A stretch of 64,000 bases of DNA from CAZADS01 sp964483985 (GTDB lineage: Bacteria; Pseudomonadota; Alphaproteobacteria; Thalassobaculales; Thalassobaculaceae): NCBI GenBank assembly GCA_964483985.1, contig CAZADS010000093.1, positions 16,956 to 80,955 on the forward strand. Reading direction: 5' to 3'. The stretch's first letter is position 1. The number at the start of each line of letters is the position of its first letter. The position numbers were made by a program, and so were the translations under genes. Shown piece by piece: positions 1 to 8,132 of this stretch. The notes under the pieces were generated by a model. It was not told the DNA's origin. It ran no database searches and saw only the letters and a list, made by a program, of their open reading frames with translations.

Positions 1-696
1 CCAATTATTTTCATTTTTTATTTCTTTTAAAGCTGCACCCAACAAACGATAGGATTCTAGTTTAGAATCGTTCCGCATCATGCCAACGGCTAATAACCAA
101 ACGGTGTCGTCAGGTAAATCGTGACGCAACATAAGGGTTTTTCGGGCGCTGGCTTTTAATGGAATAAAATTGTTAAACGTATCTGTAAATGGACGGAGTG
201 TTTCGTATTTAGTTTGAGGACCAATGACAGCTTCCACGCATGGGCGATCTCGGCTGTTCAAACCTATAACCAGGTCAGCTTGATGCAATGCAGCTTTCAC
301 TTGTTGGTGATTACGTTTCCACTTTCCATGTTCCCTTTTTGGGGCGTGTGATGCTTCAGCGACTACGTAGGGTATAGACAATTTGGAGGATATTTTAGGT
401 CCAATCCAATCTGGTGCTTTGTAATATAGATGATAGGTAAACCAAATATCTGGACGCCAAGCTCCTGGAGAAAAATAGTGGTGGATTAAGCGATCGGATA
501 TCCTGTCCCCGATGGCTTCTAACCGTGCTTGGAAATTTGCATCTCCTTTACTATCCCAACTACGTAGTCGGCTCTCAAGCTTAACGTCATGATCGTTTAT
601 ACACATACTCTTATGTAGTAATTGGGCCATCTTTAAGTCGCCTGAGGGTTGCTTTGAATCAGGTGGTTTTAGGGGGGCGTAAAAGGCTATTCGCAT
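1..696 (-). CDS. Glycosyltransferase, partial (GT4-like N-terminal half)
   Basis: Open frame that starts at an ATG at 694-696 and runs off the left window edge, leaving about 232 residues. The protein begins MRIAFYAPLKPP and is read as the N-terminal Rossmann-like half of a GT-B glycosyltransferase. It has an acceptor-side stretch (IPYVVAEASHAPKR, around residues 115-130) followed by ADLVIGLNSRDR. Its start overlaps the stop of the preceding glycosyltransferase by 10 nt, so the two are translationally coupled in one minus-strand operon. The donor-binding C-terminal half lies outside the window, so sugar specificity cannot be judged. Family assignment rests on my recognition of the fold and on the neighbours. 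Confidence 0.75.
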   Translation of the reverse strand, partial: MRIAFYAPLKPPDSKQPSGDLKMAQLLHKSMCINDHDVKLESRLRSWDSKGDANFQARLEAIGDRISDRLIHHYFSPGAWRPDIWFTYHLYYKAPDWIGPKISSKLSIPYVVAEASHAPKREHGKWKRNHQQVKAALHQADLVIGLNSRDRPCVEAVIGPQTKYETLRPFTDTFNNFIPLKASARKTLMLRHDLPDDTVWLLAVGMMRNDSKLESYRLLGAALKEIKNENNW

Positions 697-1973
697 TTGG
701 TGGTATCCAGATTTGGAAGGGTAAATTTTTTACAAAGTTCATCAAAATTACTTTGGTGATTAAATGCATTCAACAAAGTATTTCGGCTTTCTTTTCCCAG
801 GCATATTCGTAATTGAGGAGAGCGAGATAAATTCAGGATTGCTTCTTTAAGTGCCTCTGGTGCTTCCGGTTCGATAATCCATCCCGTTTTTTTATGTCTG
901 ATGAACTCAGTAATGGCAGCTACGTTGGTGGTAATGCAGCAGAGTTCTTGACTTGCTGCTTCCATTAATACATTGGGTAAACCATCGCGATCACCATTTC
1001 GAGCAATTCGGCAGGGTAATAAAAAAAGGTCGGAGTATTGATAAGCTTTAAATACTTGGTTTTGCGCTTGTGCTCCGAGCCATGAAATTTTTTTTGATAA
1101 ACCTAATGATTGAGACTGGACTTTTAAAACGTGCAAATGCTCACCTCGGCCGATATGAGTCCAATGCCAATTAAAATCGGCGGGCAGTAACGCAAGCGCA
1201 TTCAGTAGTATATCGTAACCTTTTTTTGAAACGGCTCGGCCTACGGAGAGAAACTGAATGGGATCGTTTGGATCGTCACCAGTTCGAGAAGATCGCAAGC
1301 TAGGTGGTTTTGGTAACAACGAAAGATCTAGGCCATGATAGCTTAAGGAAACTTTTGTAGGATTTAAATGGTCCAAGTGCTTTTTACCATAAGCCGTACA
1401 TGTAACAGCCCATTTACAATCTAACAATTTTTCACGTTTCTCCCAATTAGGTGTTAGCCAGATATCTTTTGCATGTGCGGAGACGGACCAAGACCTATCG
1501 CTGATTAATGCGGTGTAATGGGCTACTGACGCAGGCGTATGTATAAAATGTGCATGCAAATGACGTATATCGTTATCGAGTTCATGAGTTAAAATCAAAG
1601 CTTGACCCCACCGTCTGATCCTATTTGGTGTGGGGTCACGAAAAAAATCACGTAACCATTTTCGAAAAGCTAAAGAATAACCTGGCAGTGATCGTGCCTT
1701 CCACCAACCCTTTAGCACGCGAGAGGGCGCTTGGTATAGATATTCTGGGAGGTAAGAAATCGGAACCTTTATTTTTTTGTGTATAGGATGGACTTCTTCA
1801 TCCGTTGGATTCCTTAAAGAAATTATTGTTATATCGACTCCTTTTTTCTGGAGTGAAAACAGTTCTTGCGTAATAAAAGTTTCGGACAGCCGAGGATATC
1901 CTTTGAGGATCACAGCAACTCTATGTCCATATTCAAGTGGCATCAATTTTGTAGACTTTAAGCTTTGGTCCAT
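687..1973 (-). CDS. Family 4 glycosyltransferase (GT-B, exopolysaccharide type)
   Basis: A 428-residue cytoplasmic or membrane-associated glycosyltransferase that would transfer a nucleotide-activated sugar to a growing glycan. The N-terminal domain has VAVILKGYPRLSETFITQE (residues about 19-37), typical of WcaL/EpsF-like enzymes, then HLHAHFIHTPASVA. The C-terminal domain has SVGRAVSKKGYDILL and the acidic donor-site segment DGLPNVLMEAAS (the E-x7-E region) near residues 328-340. It lies 6 nt after the upstream COG4671-like gene and overlaps the next glycosyltransferase by 10 nt, so three transferases form one operon. A second ATG at codon 11 is a possible start. Substrate unknown. Confidence 0.88.
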   Translation of the reverse strand: MDQSLKSTKLMPLEYGHRVAVILKGYPRLSETFITQELFSLQKKGVDITIISLRNPTDEEVHPIHKKIKVPISYLPEYLYQAPSRVLKGWWKARSLPGYSLAFRKWLRDFFRDPTPNRIRRWGQALILTHELDNDIRHLHAHFIHTPASVAHYTALISDRSWSVSAHAKDIWLTPNWEKREKLLDCKWAVTCTAYGKKHLDHLNPTKVSLSYHGLDLSLLPKPPSLRSSRTGDDPNDPIQFLSVGRAVSKKGYDILLNALALLPADFNWHWTHIGRGEHLHVLKVQSQSLGLSKKISWLGAQAQNQVFKAYQYSDLFLLPCRIARNGDRDGLPNVLMEAASQELCCITTNVAAITEFIRHKKTGWIIEPEAPEALKEAILNLSRSPQLRICLGKESRNTLLNAFNHQSNFDELCKKFTLPNLDTTKCE

Positions 1974-1979
1974 TGCTTC

Positions 1980-3218
1980 TTAGGCGCGACGGGGTAATCG
2001 CGTTCTTCGATAGGATTGGCTCTGTTGAAGCCAACGTTTCGCTAATACATTCACTCGATCTAAACCTCCTAAAATTTCATTTGAAAGGCACTCAGAAGGT
2101 GTTTGTTGACTTGGTAATCGTCGCAGTGAAAGTGCCATTTCACTTGGATCACGATCGCCATCATCTACGAGCATGCTTACCATTCCCAGCTCTTCAGCTC
2201 GTTTAGCTCTGATATACTGCTCTAGCCGTGGCTCTGTTCGAGGAACAATAAGAGCTCTTTTGTCGAAAGACAGGATTTCGCAGAACGTATTATAGCCGCC
2301 CATCGAAACCATTGCCGCGGCCCGCGCCATTAGGCTTTCAATACGAGCGTCAAAAGTTATAGCCTGAACACGATCTAAAGTAGAAGCTCGCTCTATAAAT
2401 TCGGCTTGTTGTTCCTGCGCCATGAAAGGACCAAGAACGAGAAGTGCTGGATAGGGAAGGTCTGGGTCATATTCATAAGCTCTCAGCACCCATTCCATCA
2501 AACCTTCTCCGTCTCCGCCTCCACCAGCAGTGACCAATATGAAAGGGTCTTCAATTATCGAAAGTTGAGGTGTTGCGGCAACACTTGGAACATGCCTTCT
2601 TAGATAGCCAGTGTAACGAGTTTTCATCTTAACAGTAGCTGATAGATTTAGCCCGTCAAAGGGATCACAGATTTCTTTCATTCCATAAACCCAAAGTTCA
2701 TCATAAAGTTCTTCTAGTGCTGGAAGAACATTTTTTCGTTCCCACTCGGGCGCAAGTGCAGTAGGTTCATCCATAACGTCTCGAAGCCCTAAAACGATTG
2801 GCGTTTCGCGGCGTTTTAGCAATTCCATTGTTTGCCGAACTTCCCCTCGTAATCCTAACGGTTCTTTGTCAACGATAAATAAGTCCGGATCAAATGTTTC
2901 GGCCGTGTGGCGGATAATGGATTCTCGTAATTCTAAAGTTTCTTCGATATCAAGGTGTAAATTTAGAGAGGTATAATCCCCATTTCGAAGTTTAATAACG
3001 CCGGGCACACGAACAAAATCCACCCGCGCACGAAAATCAAAGCTGCCAATAATTGGTGAACCAGATAGAATAAGAACCGATGTCTGGGAATTATTGGCCA
3101 CTAGCGAGTGAGCAATTTCTCGGCAACGGCGAAGATGGCCAAGGCCCAGAGTGTCATGGCTATACATCAAAACTCGCGACGGTTTTGGTCCTTCTCCTAA
3201 CTGTCTCACAGGCATCAC
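1980..3218 (-). CDS. MurG-like predicted glycosyltransferase (COG4671 type)
   Basis: 412 residues. The N-terminal motif MYSHDTLGLGHLRRCREIA (residues about 18-36) is the glycine-rich loop typical of GT28/MurG-like and COG4671 predicted glycosyltransferases. The C-terminal half has VTAGGGGDGEGL (residues about 229-240) and VSMGGYNTFCEILSFDKRAL, matching the UDP-sugar binding site of MurG-like folds. It is the first gene of the three-glycosyltransferase minus-strand operon and is divergent from the ABC exporter across about 250 nt. That layout suggests the enzymes build a glycan or glycolipid exported by that transporter (inference). Donor and acceptor are unknown. Confidence 0.85.
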   Translation of the reverse strand: MMPVRQLGEGPKPSRVLMYSHDTLGLGHLRRCREIAHSLVANNSQTSVLILSGSPIIGSFDFRARVDFVRVPGVIKLRNGDYTSLNLHLDIEETLELRESIIRHTAETFDPDLFIVDKEPLGLRGEVRQTMELLKRRETPIVLGLRDVMDEPTALAPEWERKNVLPALEELYDELWVYGMKEICDPFDGLNLSATVKMKTRYTGYLRRHVPSVAATPQLSIIEDPFILVTAGGGGDGEGLMEWVLRAYEYDPDLPYPALLVLGPFMAQEQQAEFIERASTLDRVQAITFDARIESLMARAAAMVSMGGYNTFCEILSFDKRALIVPRTEPRLEQYIRAKRAEELGMVSMLVDDGDRDPSEMALSLRRLPSQQTPSECLSNEILGGLDRVNVLAKRWLQQSQSYRRTRLPRRA

Positions 3219-3471
3219 TAATCCCTCCTCACCATTATTCCGGACGGAGTGTTATCGAAATAATTCGAAATCTAAACATACGATAAATTTTATTATGAAC
3301 CATTTTTATTTTAGGGTTTAGCGGGCGGACTATGCCACACTGGCCAAATTCAGGAAATATAATTTCATCGCAGTTTGTTACAATGCATTTACCGCAGTCG
3401 ATCCTTCGGTTAGATTACTGTTATTATATGGGTATAAAATTATCAGATCATTTATAGGGGTCTAGGACCAA

Positions 3472-6117
3472 ATGGAATCTTCAATCTTCAGGTTCATCTG
3501 GCGTTTTAGCAAGAAAGATCAAATTTTTCTTCTCATTTTAACGGCCTTTTCTTTTCCATTTCTGTACTTTTCTCTCGATCTGCCAAAAATTATTATCAAC
3601 AAAGCAATAAGTGGTAAGGATATTCCGCCTCATCTGTTTGGTTTTGAATTAAATCAAATTGAATACCTTATACTCTTGAGCTGCGTATTTCTCGCTTTGG
3701 TTTGCGTTAACGGGGCTTTTAAATTTTATGTTAACGTTTTCCGTGGTAAATTAGGTGAACGGATGCTTCGACGTTTGCGCTTTGACTTGTTTGCGAGAGT
3801 ATTGCGATTTCCTTTGCCTCAATTTCGGCGAACTAGTCAAGGTGAAGTAATTCAAATGGTGACTGCAGAGGTGGAGCCGCTTGGAGGTTTCGTAGGAGAC
3901 TCTATCGCCCTTCCGGCTTTTCAGGGCGGGACATTACTTACAATTCTTATATTTATGTTTGTTCAGGACCCAATTTTGGGGGTTGCAGCCATAGCTCTAT
4001 ACCCAATTCAGGGCTATATAATTCCAAAACTCCAGTGGCATGTGAATCAGCTTGGAAAAGCAAGAGTAAGAAATGTTCGAAAATTATCGGAACAAATAGG
4101 GGAGTCAATTTCTGGCATACAGGAAATCCACGCCAACGACGGGGCTCGCCGAATTCTGGCAGTTTTCACGGAACGATTGGGTACGATTTATGATATTCGT
4201 TACGAAATTTACAAACGTAAATTTTTTATCAAATTTCTCAATAATTTTATAGCTCAATTGACTCCATTTTTCTTTTATTCTATCGGTGGCTATCTTGTGA
4301 TTAAAGGAGACCTTACTTTTGGTGCGCTTGTAGCAATCCTAGCCGCCTATAAGGACCTATCAGCTCCTTGGAAAGAACTGCTAACTTATTATCAAAGGTT
4401 GGCAGATGCGAGAATAAAATACGATCAGGTAATAGAACAGTTTGATCCTCCGGGAATCCTACCTCAAGAGTCGCAGGTAGCCGAACTCGAATCCGATTTT
4501 AACCTATCTGGCCCGATAGAAGTGACAAATGCCTCTGTACTTGACGAAGAGGGCCAACCTATCGTTGAAAGTCTGTCGTTCCAGTCGCAAGTGGGCGAGC
4601 AAATAGCTGTCGTTGGCGCCAGCAGTGGTGGAAAAGATACGGCAGCCATGGCTCTCGCGCGATTGCTGATGTTGGATAGTGGCCAAATAACCATTGCTGG
4701 GAAACGAACGTCAGATTTGCCGGAAGCTGCTACCGGTCGAAGGATTGGTTATGTAGGTCCAGCAGCCTTTGTCTTTAATAGTTCTTTGCGCGACAATATT
4801 TTAATGGGAGCTATGCATCGGCCCGTTCAACCAAACTCATTGAGCTCAAATACAAGTGATGAGCACAAACTTAATCAAGAAAATGCAAAACTTTCTGGAA
4901 ATTCTCTAGATGATTTAGCTGCAGATTGGCTTGATTATGGGGCTATTGGAATTAGTTCTAAAGAGACGCTTTCGCATCGAATGTTAGAACTCCTACGCGT
5001 TGTAGATTTGGATTCGGAGGTTTATTCACTGGGTCTACGTGGCACTATTGATCCAATAGAGAATCCGGAGATAGTGGAAAAGATTTTACTGGCACGTAAT
5101 ATTTTGAGGGAAAAATTAGCACACTCGGATATTTCAGATTCCGTTGAGCTTTTTAGTGCAAATAGTTTTAATACAAATGCTTCGGTTGCAGAAAATCTTC
5201 TTTTCGGCACGCCAAAAGGTGATGAATTCACGATCGAAAAATTATCGACGAATCAATATGTCAGGCAAATTTTGGAAAAGGCAGGCTTAATTGAAGAATT
5301 TGTTAGAATAGGACGTGATTTAGCTATTACTATGTTAGATTTATTCGCTGATTTGCCATCGGACCATGAATTTTTCTCTCAATACTCTTTTATATCTTCA
5401 GAAGATTTACCAGAATTCCAAATCTTAATAGGACGCGCCGATAGGCTGGGTCTAGATGGGATGGATTTAGAAGACCGAGATAGATTTTTATCTTTACCTT
5501 TTATGCTAGTACCTGCACGACATCGACTTGGGTTAATAGATGCTGATATGCAAACTAAAATTCTTGAAGCGCGTAAAATTTTTTCGGATGAGATCCCAAG
5601 TGACTTAAGGCAATCCATAGAGTTTTTCTCTTTGGATAGTTATAATGCCGCTGCCTCAATCCAAGATAATATTCTTTTTGGGAAAACTGTCTACGGTCAG
5701 GCAGATGCTTCTGAAAATGTTGGTATTGCTATATCTGAGATCATTGATTCAGAAGGTTTGCGCCCTTCACTGATGGAGATTGGCCTTGATTTTCAAGCCG
5801 GTTTGTCTGGTTCTAGATTAACTCAGGGTCAACGTCAGAAGATAGCTATTGCCCGGGCCCTCGTGCGGCGACCCGACGTACTAATTCTTAATGAGTCGAC
5901 TGCTGCCTTAGATATTGGAAGCCAGTCAAAAGTCATACCAAATATACTTGCTGAGATGAGGGGCGGTAACCTTATTTGGGTTTTGCAAAGAGCCAGTCTT
6001 GCTGAAACGTTCAAACGAGTTCTTGTAATGCAAGGTGGTCGAATAGTTGAGAATGGTGTCTTTGCTGATTTGAGCAACAAAGATGGTGCTATGAAGGCGC
6101 TGTTGGATGAGGAATAA
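3472..6117 (+). CDS. ABC exporter with ~280-residue insertion in a degenerate ATPase domain
   Basis: 881 residues. The first ~320 form an ABC exporter membrane domain with hydrophobic segments near residues 18-38, 62-85, 150-170 and 260-300. The nucleotide-binding domain starts near residue 350. The Walker A region reads GASSGGKDT (382-390), with Asp where Ser/Thr follows the Lys. Walker B reads LILNES (804-809), with Asn in place of the usual Asp. The signature region is LSGSRLTQGQRQ (778-789), and the H-switch position is Gln (WVLQRA, 836-841). Between the Q-loop (FNSSLRDNILMG, ~435-446) and the signature lies an insertion carrying two further Q-loop-like copies: FNTNASVAENLLFG (~566-579) and YNAAASIQDNILFG (~724-737). 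It heads a plus-strand unit with the cyclic-nucleotide-binding gene 30 nt downstream. Substrate unknown; a glycolipid or glycan is plausible from the divergent glycosyltransferases. Confidence 0.88.
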   Translation: MESSIFRFIWRFSKKDQIFLLILTAFSFPFLYFSLDLPKIIINKAISGKDIPPHLFGFELNQIEYLILLSCVFLALVCVNGAFKFYVNVFRGKLGERMLRRLRFDLFARVLRFPLPQFRRTSQGEVIQMVTAEVEPLGGFVGDSIALPAFQGGTLLTILIFMFVQDPILGVAAIALYPIQGYIIPKLQWHVNQLGKARVRNVRKLSEQIGESISGIQEIHANDGARRILAVFTERLGTIYDIRYEIYKRKFFIKFLNNFIAQLTPFFFYSIGGYLVIKGDLTFGALVAILAAYKDLSAPWKELLTYYQRLADARIKYDQVIEQFDPPGILPQESQVAELESDFNLSGPIEVTNASVLDEEGQPIVESLSFQSQVGEQIAVVGASSGGKDTAAMALARLLMLDSGQITIAGKRTSDLPEAATGRRIGYVGPAAFVFNSSLRDNILMGAMHRPVQPNSLSSNTSDEHKLNQENAKLSGNSLDDLAADWLDYGAIGISSKETLSHRMLELLRVVDLDSEVYSLGLRGTIDPIENPEIVEKILLARNILREKLAHSDISDSVELFSANSFNTNASVAENLLFGTPKGDEFTIEKLSTNQYVRQILEKAGLIEEFVRIGRDLAITMLDLFADLPSDHEFFSQYSFISSEDLPEFQILIGRADRLGLDGMDLEDRDRFLSLPFMLVPARHRLGLIDADMQTKILEARKIFSDEIPSDLRQSIEFFSLDSYNAAASIQDNILFGKTVYGQADASENVGIAISEIIDSEGLRPSLMEIGLDFQAGLSGSRLTQGQRQKIAIARALVRRPDVLILNESTAALDIGSQSKVIPNILAEMRGGNLIWVLQRASLAETFKRVLVMQGGRIVENGVFADLSNKDGAMKALLDEE

Positions 6118-6147
6118 CACGGTGGGAAAAAAATACGGAGAATCGAG

Positions 6148-6603
6148 ATGAGTCTATTTGAAGAAGTTGAATTGCTCAGAGATATTCCGCTGTTTAGTAA
6201 AATTGATCCCTCAAAACTGAAATTGCTTGCTTTTACATCAGAACGTTTGTCTTTTAAAAATGGTCAGATAATTTTCAAGGAAGGTGATGTAGGAGATTCT
6301 GCCTATATAATCATCGATGGAAAAGCGGTTGTTCTTATTGATACCGATTCGGGATTGATGGAAATCGCTCGACTCAATAAAGGTGATATTTTAGGGGAAG
6401 TAGCAATTCTATGTGATGTTCCTCGCACTGCAACAGTGAGGGCCGAGGATTCACTAACAACTCTTAAAATAAATAAAGATACGTTTTTCAGCTTGGTGAG
6501 CGAATTTCCACAAATTTCTGTAGAAATAATGCGGGAACTTGCTACTCGATTAAATCGAACAAATACGAAATTGCGCGATGCTCTAGGTGATAAAAGTTCT
6601 TGA
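6148..6603 (+). CDS. Single-domain cyclic-nucleotide-binding protein
   Basis: 151 residues consisting almost entirely of one CRP-type cNMP-binding domain. IPLFSKIDPSKLKLL opens the fold, then FKEGDVGDSAYIIIDGKAVV, and the phosphate-binding cassette GEVAILCDVPRTATVRA (residues about 89-105) has the expected Glu and Arg. There is no DNA-binding helix-turn-helix after it, only a short helical tail, so it is a stand-alone sensor or regulatory subunit rather than a CRP-type transcription factor. A purine-rich stretch (cggagaa) precedes the ATG. It sits 30 nt behind the ABC exporter gene, so an inferred role is regulation of that exporter in trans. Confidence 0.88.
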   Translation: MSLFEEVELLRDIPLFSKIDPSKLKLLAFTSERLSFKNGQIIFKEGDVGDSAYIIIDGKAVVLIDTDSGLMEIARLNKGDILGEVAILCDVPRTATVRAEDSLTTLKINKDTFFSLVSEFPQISVEIMRELATRLNRTNTKLRDALGDKSS

Positions 6604-6665
6604 TTCTATGATAAGAATTTATTGTCGCTTTTTGAAAAAATGATAGATAGAACCTAGGGAACGAC

Positions 6666-7202
6666 ATGAGTCGTTTAGAGAGCGCAATCCGCCGATTGAC
6701 TGCCCAAAAAGAAGCGTTGGATTGGGCAGCTAATATGATATGTGGAAAAAAGGGTATTATTCTTGAGTTAGGTTTGGGAAACGGTCGGACTTATGACCAT
6801 CTTCGGAAAATTTTGCCTGAGCGTGAAATATTTGTATTTGAGCGCAAAGTCGCCGCTCACCCAGATTGTATTCCAGACAACGCTCATCTATTCCATGGCG
6901 ATTTCTACGATTGTTTGCCGAGGGCTTTTTTTCAACTCGGAGCAAAGGCTGTTTTGGCTCATTTAGATATAGGAACCGGCATAAAAGCTGATAGTGAGCG
7001 TTTAGCTTCAGGGATTGCGCCTTTGATTCTGGATCTTATGCGACCGGAAGCTATCATTATAAGCGATCAGGAAATTGCTGAATGGAAACATATCCGCTTG
7101 ATCTTACCAAATAATATTAGAAAATCGCGGATTTATTTGTATCAGGTAACTAACTCCGTTTCCGAAAGTGGGGAAAAGTTTTCCGCATCCCCAATCTGTT
7201 GA
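6666..7202 (+). CDS. Small class I SAM-dependent methyltransferase-like protein
   Basis: 178 residues with a Rossmann-type SAM-binding start: IILELGLGNGRTYDHLRK (residues about 31-48, motif I with GxGxG character), an acidic second strand ending FVFERK (about 57-62) and HGDFYDCLP (about 78-86). It resembles the small S-adenosyl-methionine methyltransferase family I associate with Pfam Methyltransf_17, but this is from memory. It follows the cNMP-binding gene by 62 nt and probably shares its transcript. Its last 61 nt overlap, on the opposite strand, the 3' end of the NUDIX gene, so both C-termini are encoded by the same DNA. Methyl acceptor unknown. Confidence 0.75.
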   Translation: MSRLESAIRRLTAQKEALDWAANMICGKKGIILELGLGNGRTYDHLRKILPEREIFVFERKVAAHPDCIPDNAHLFHGDFYDCLPRAFFQLGAKAVLAHLDIGTGIKADSERLASGIAPLILDLMRPEAIIISDQEIAEWKHIRLILPNNIRKSRIYLYQVTNSVSESGEKFSASPIC

Positions 7203-7684
7203 TGATGGTTGAGTGCCCAATGAACGCTTGGAAAAGCCAAATTATCCCAAGGTATTTCTTCCCAAGTGTATAGGCCCACGGATTGGGATTCGGGACCTGC
7301 AGCTATTTTGGGTGAGATTAAGGTGGCTCGGTAGATGAGCTGAACCTGACTAAGTCTTGGAATACTATAAACGCCTAACAGGGCATTGATTTCTATTTCA
7401 GCACACGCTTCTTCTCTTGCTTCTCTTTTGGCTCCATCTATAGCAGACTCTCGCTCTTCCATATATCCGGCAGGAATAGTCCAGTAGCCGGAACGAGGAT
7501 TTATGGAGCGTTTACATAATAAGAACATGTCTTTCCAGGTGCACACAGACCCAACAACGATTTTCGGGTTAATATAATTGATAAATCCACATTCATTGCA
7601 AACTAAACGTTCCATATTATCATCTGGGGGAACCCTAATATGAATAGGGCCTCCCGTTTGATTATCATAAGAAAAATTATTCAT
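7142..7684 (-). CDS. NUDIX hydrolase with half-lost N-terminal zinc ribbon
   Basis: 180 residues. The NUDIX box is GYMEERESAIDGAKREAREE (residues about 73-92), with the metal-binding REXXEE intact. These enzymes hydrolyse nucleoside diphosphate derivatives such as NADH or ADP-ribose in the cytoplasm. The N-terminus resembles the zinc-ribbon module that usually precedes this subgroup, but only the second CxxC (CNECG, residues 29-33) is present. The first pair appears replaced by SYDNQTGG, so the ribbon may not bind zinc normally. The gene is convergent with the methyltransferase gene, overlapping it by 61 nt. Exact substrate not predictable. Confidence 0.88.
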   Translation of the reverse strand: MNNFSYDNQTGGPIHIRVPPDDNMERLVCNECGFINYINPKIVVGSVCTWKDMFLLCKRSINPRSGYWTIPAGYMEERESAIDGAKREAREEACAEIEINALLGVYSIPRLSQVQLIYRATLISPKIAAGPESQSVGLYTWEEIPWDNLAFPSVHWALNHHQQIGDAENFSPLSETELVT

Positions 7685-7813
7685 AGGTTACTTTGACATG
7701 CCTTTAAGCGTGAGGCAAAGTGCATAAATCAACATTAAAAACAGTGCCCAATTTGGAATAGCTAGATAACAAATATATATTTGGCTTTAAAACAAACTGC
7801 GATTTTTGAGGGT

Positions 7814-8068
7814 TCAGACGGTTAAATCTAAATTTCCCCTTCGCGGATCGTTTCGTCCATTAGATTGCTGTCTTCCATTAATTTTTTCCTGGTCCGCGCG
7901 AGGATTTTGTGCTGACACCGCTTCATCTTCGTCAGATGCTGAAACTCCTTGAGCCGTGCTCGGTCGTACACCCGTGTTTCTCAGCTGTTCTGTTGGACGT
8001 ACAGCGACAAGCGTTGGTAGTGCGGCATTAACCGGCACGGATGGCGGTATTACTGGCTGAACCATCAT
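7814..8068 (-). CDS. Small Pro/Asp/Arg-rich hypothetical protein
   Basis: About 84 residues from an ATG at 8066-8068. A good Shine-Dalgarno sequence (agaggag) lies just upstream on the minus strand and supports this start over an ATG 15 codons further up; a second ATG follows immediately. The protein starts MMVQPVIPPSVPVNAA, is rich in Pro, Ala, Asn, Gln, Asp and Arg, and has no predicted membrane segment or recognisable domain, so it is probably disordered. The tail (NGRNDPRRGNLDLTV) is basic then hydrophobic. It sits 64 nt upstream of the start of nothing obvious and downstream of pgk's 3' end on the same strand only in map order. I do not recognise it. Confidence 0.5.
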   Translation of the reverse strand: MMVQPVIPPSVPVNAALPTLVAVRPTEQLRNTGVRPSTAQGVSASDEDEAVSAQNPRADQEKINGRQQSNGRNDPRRGNLDLTV

Positions 8069-8132
8069 AATCTCCTCTGCTGAAACTATAGTCAAAATAT
8101 GTTTATAAATCAAGATTTCTGGGGGATATGGT

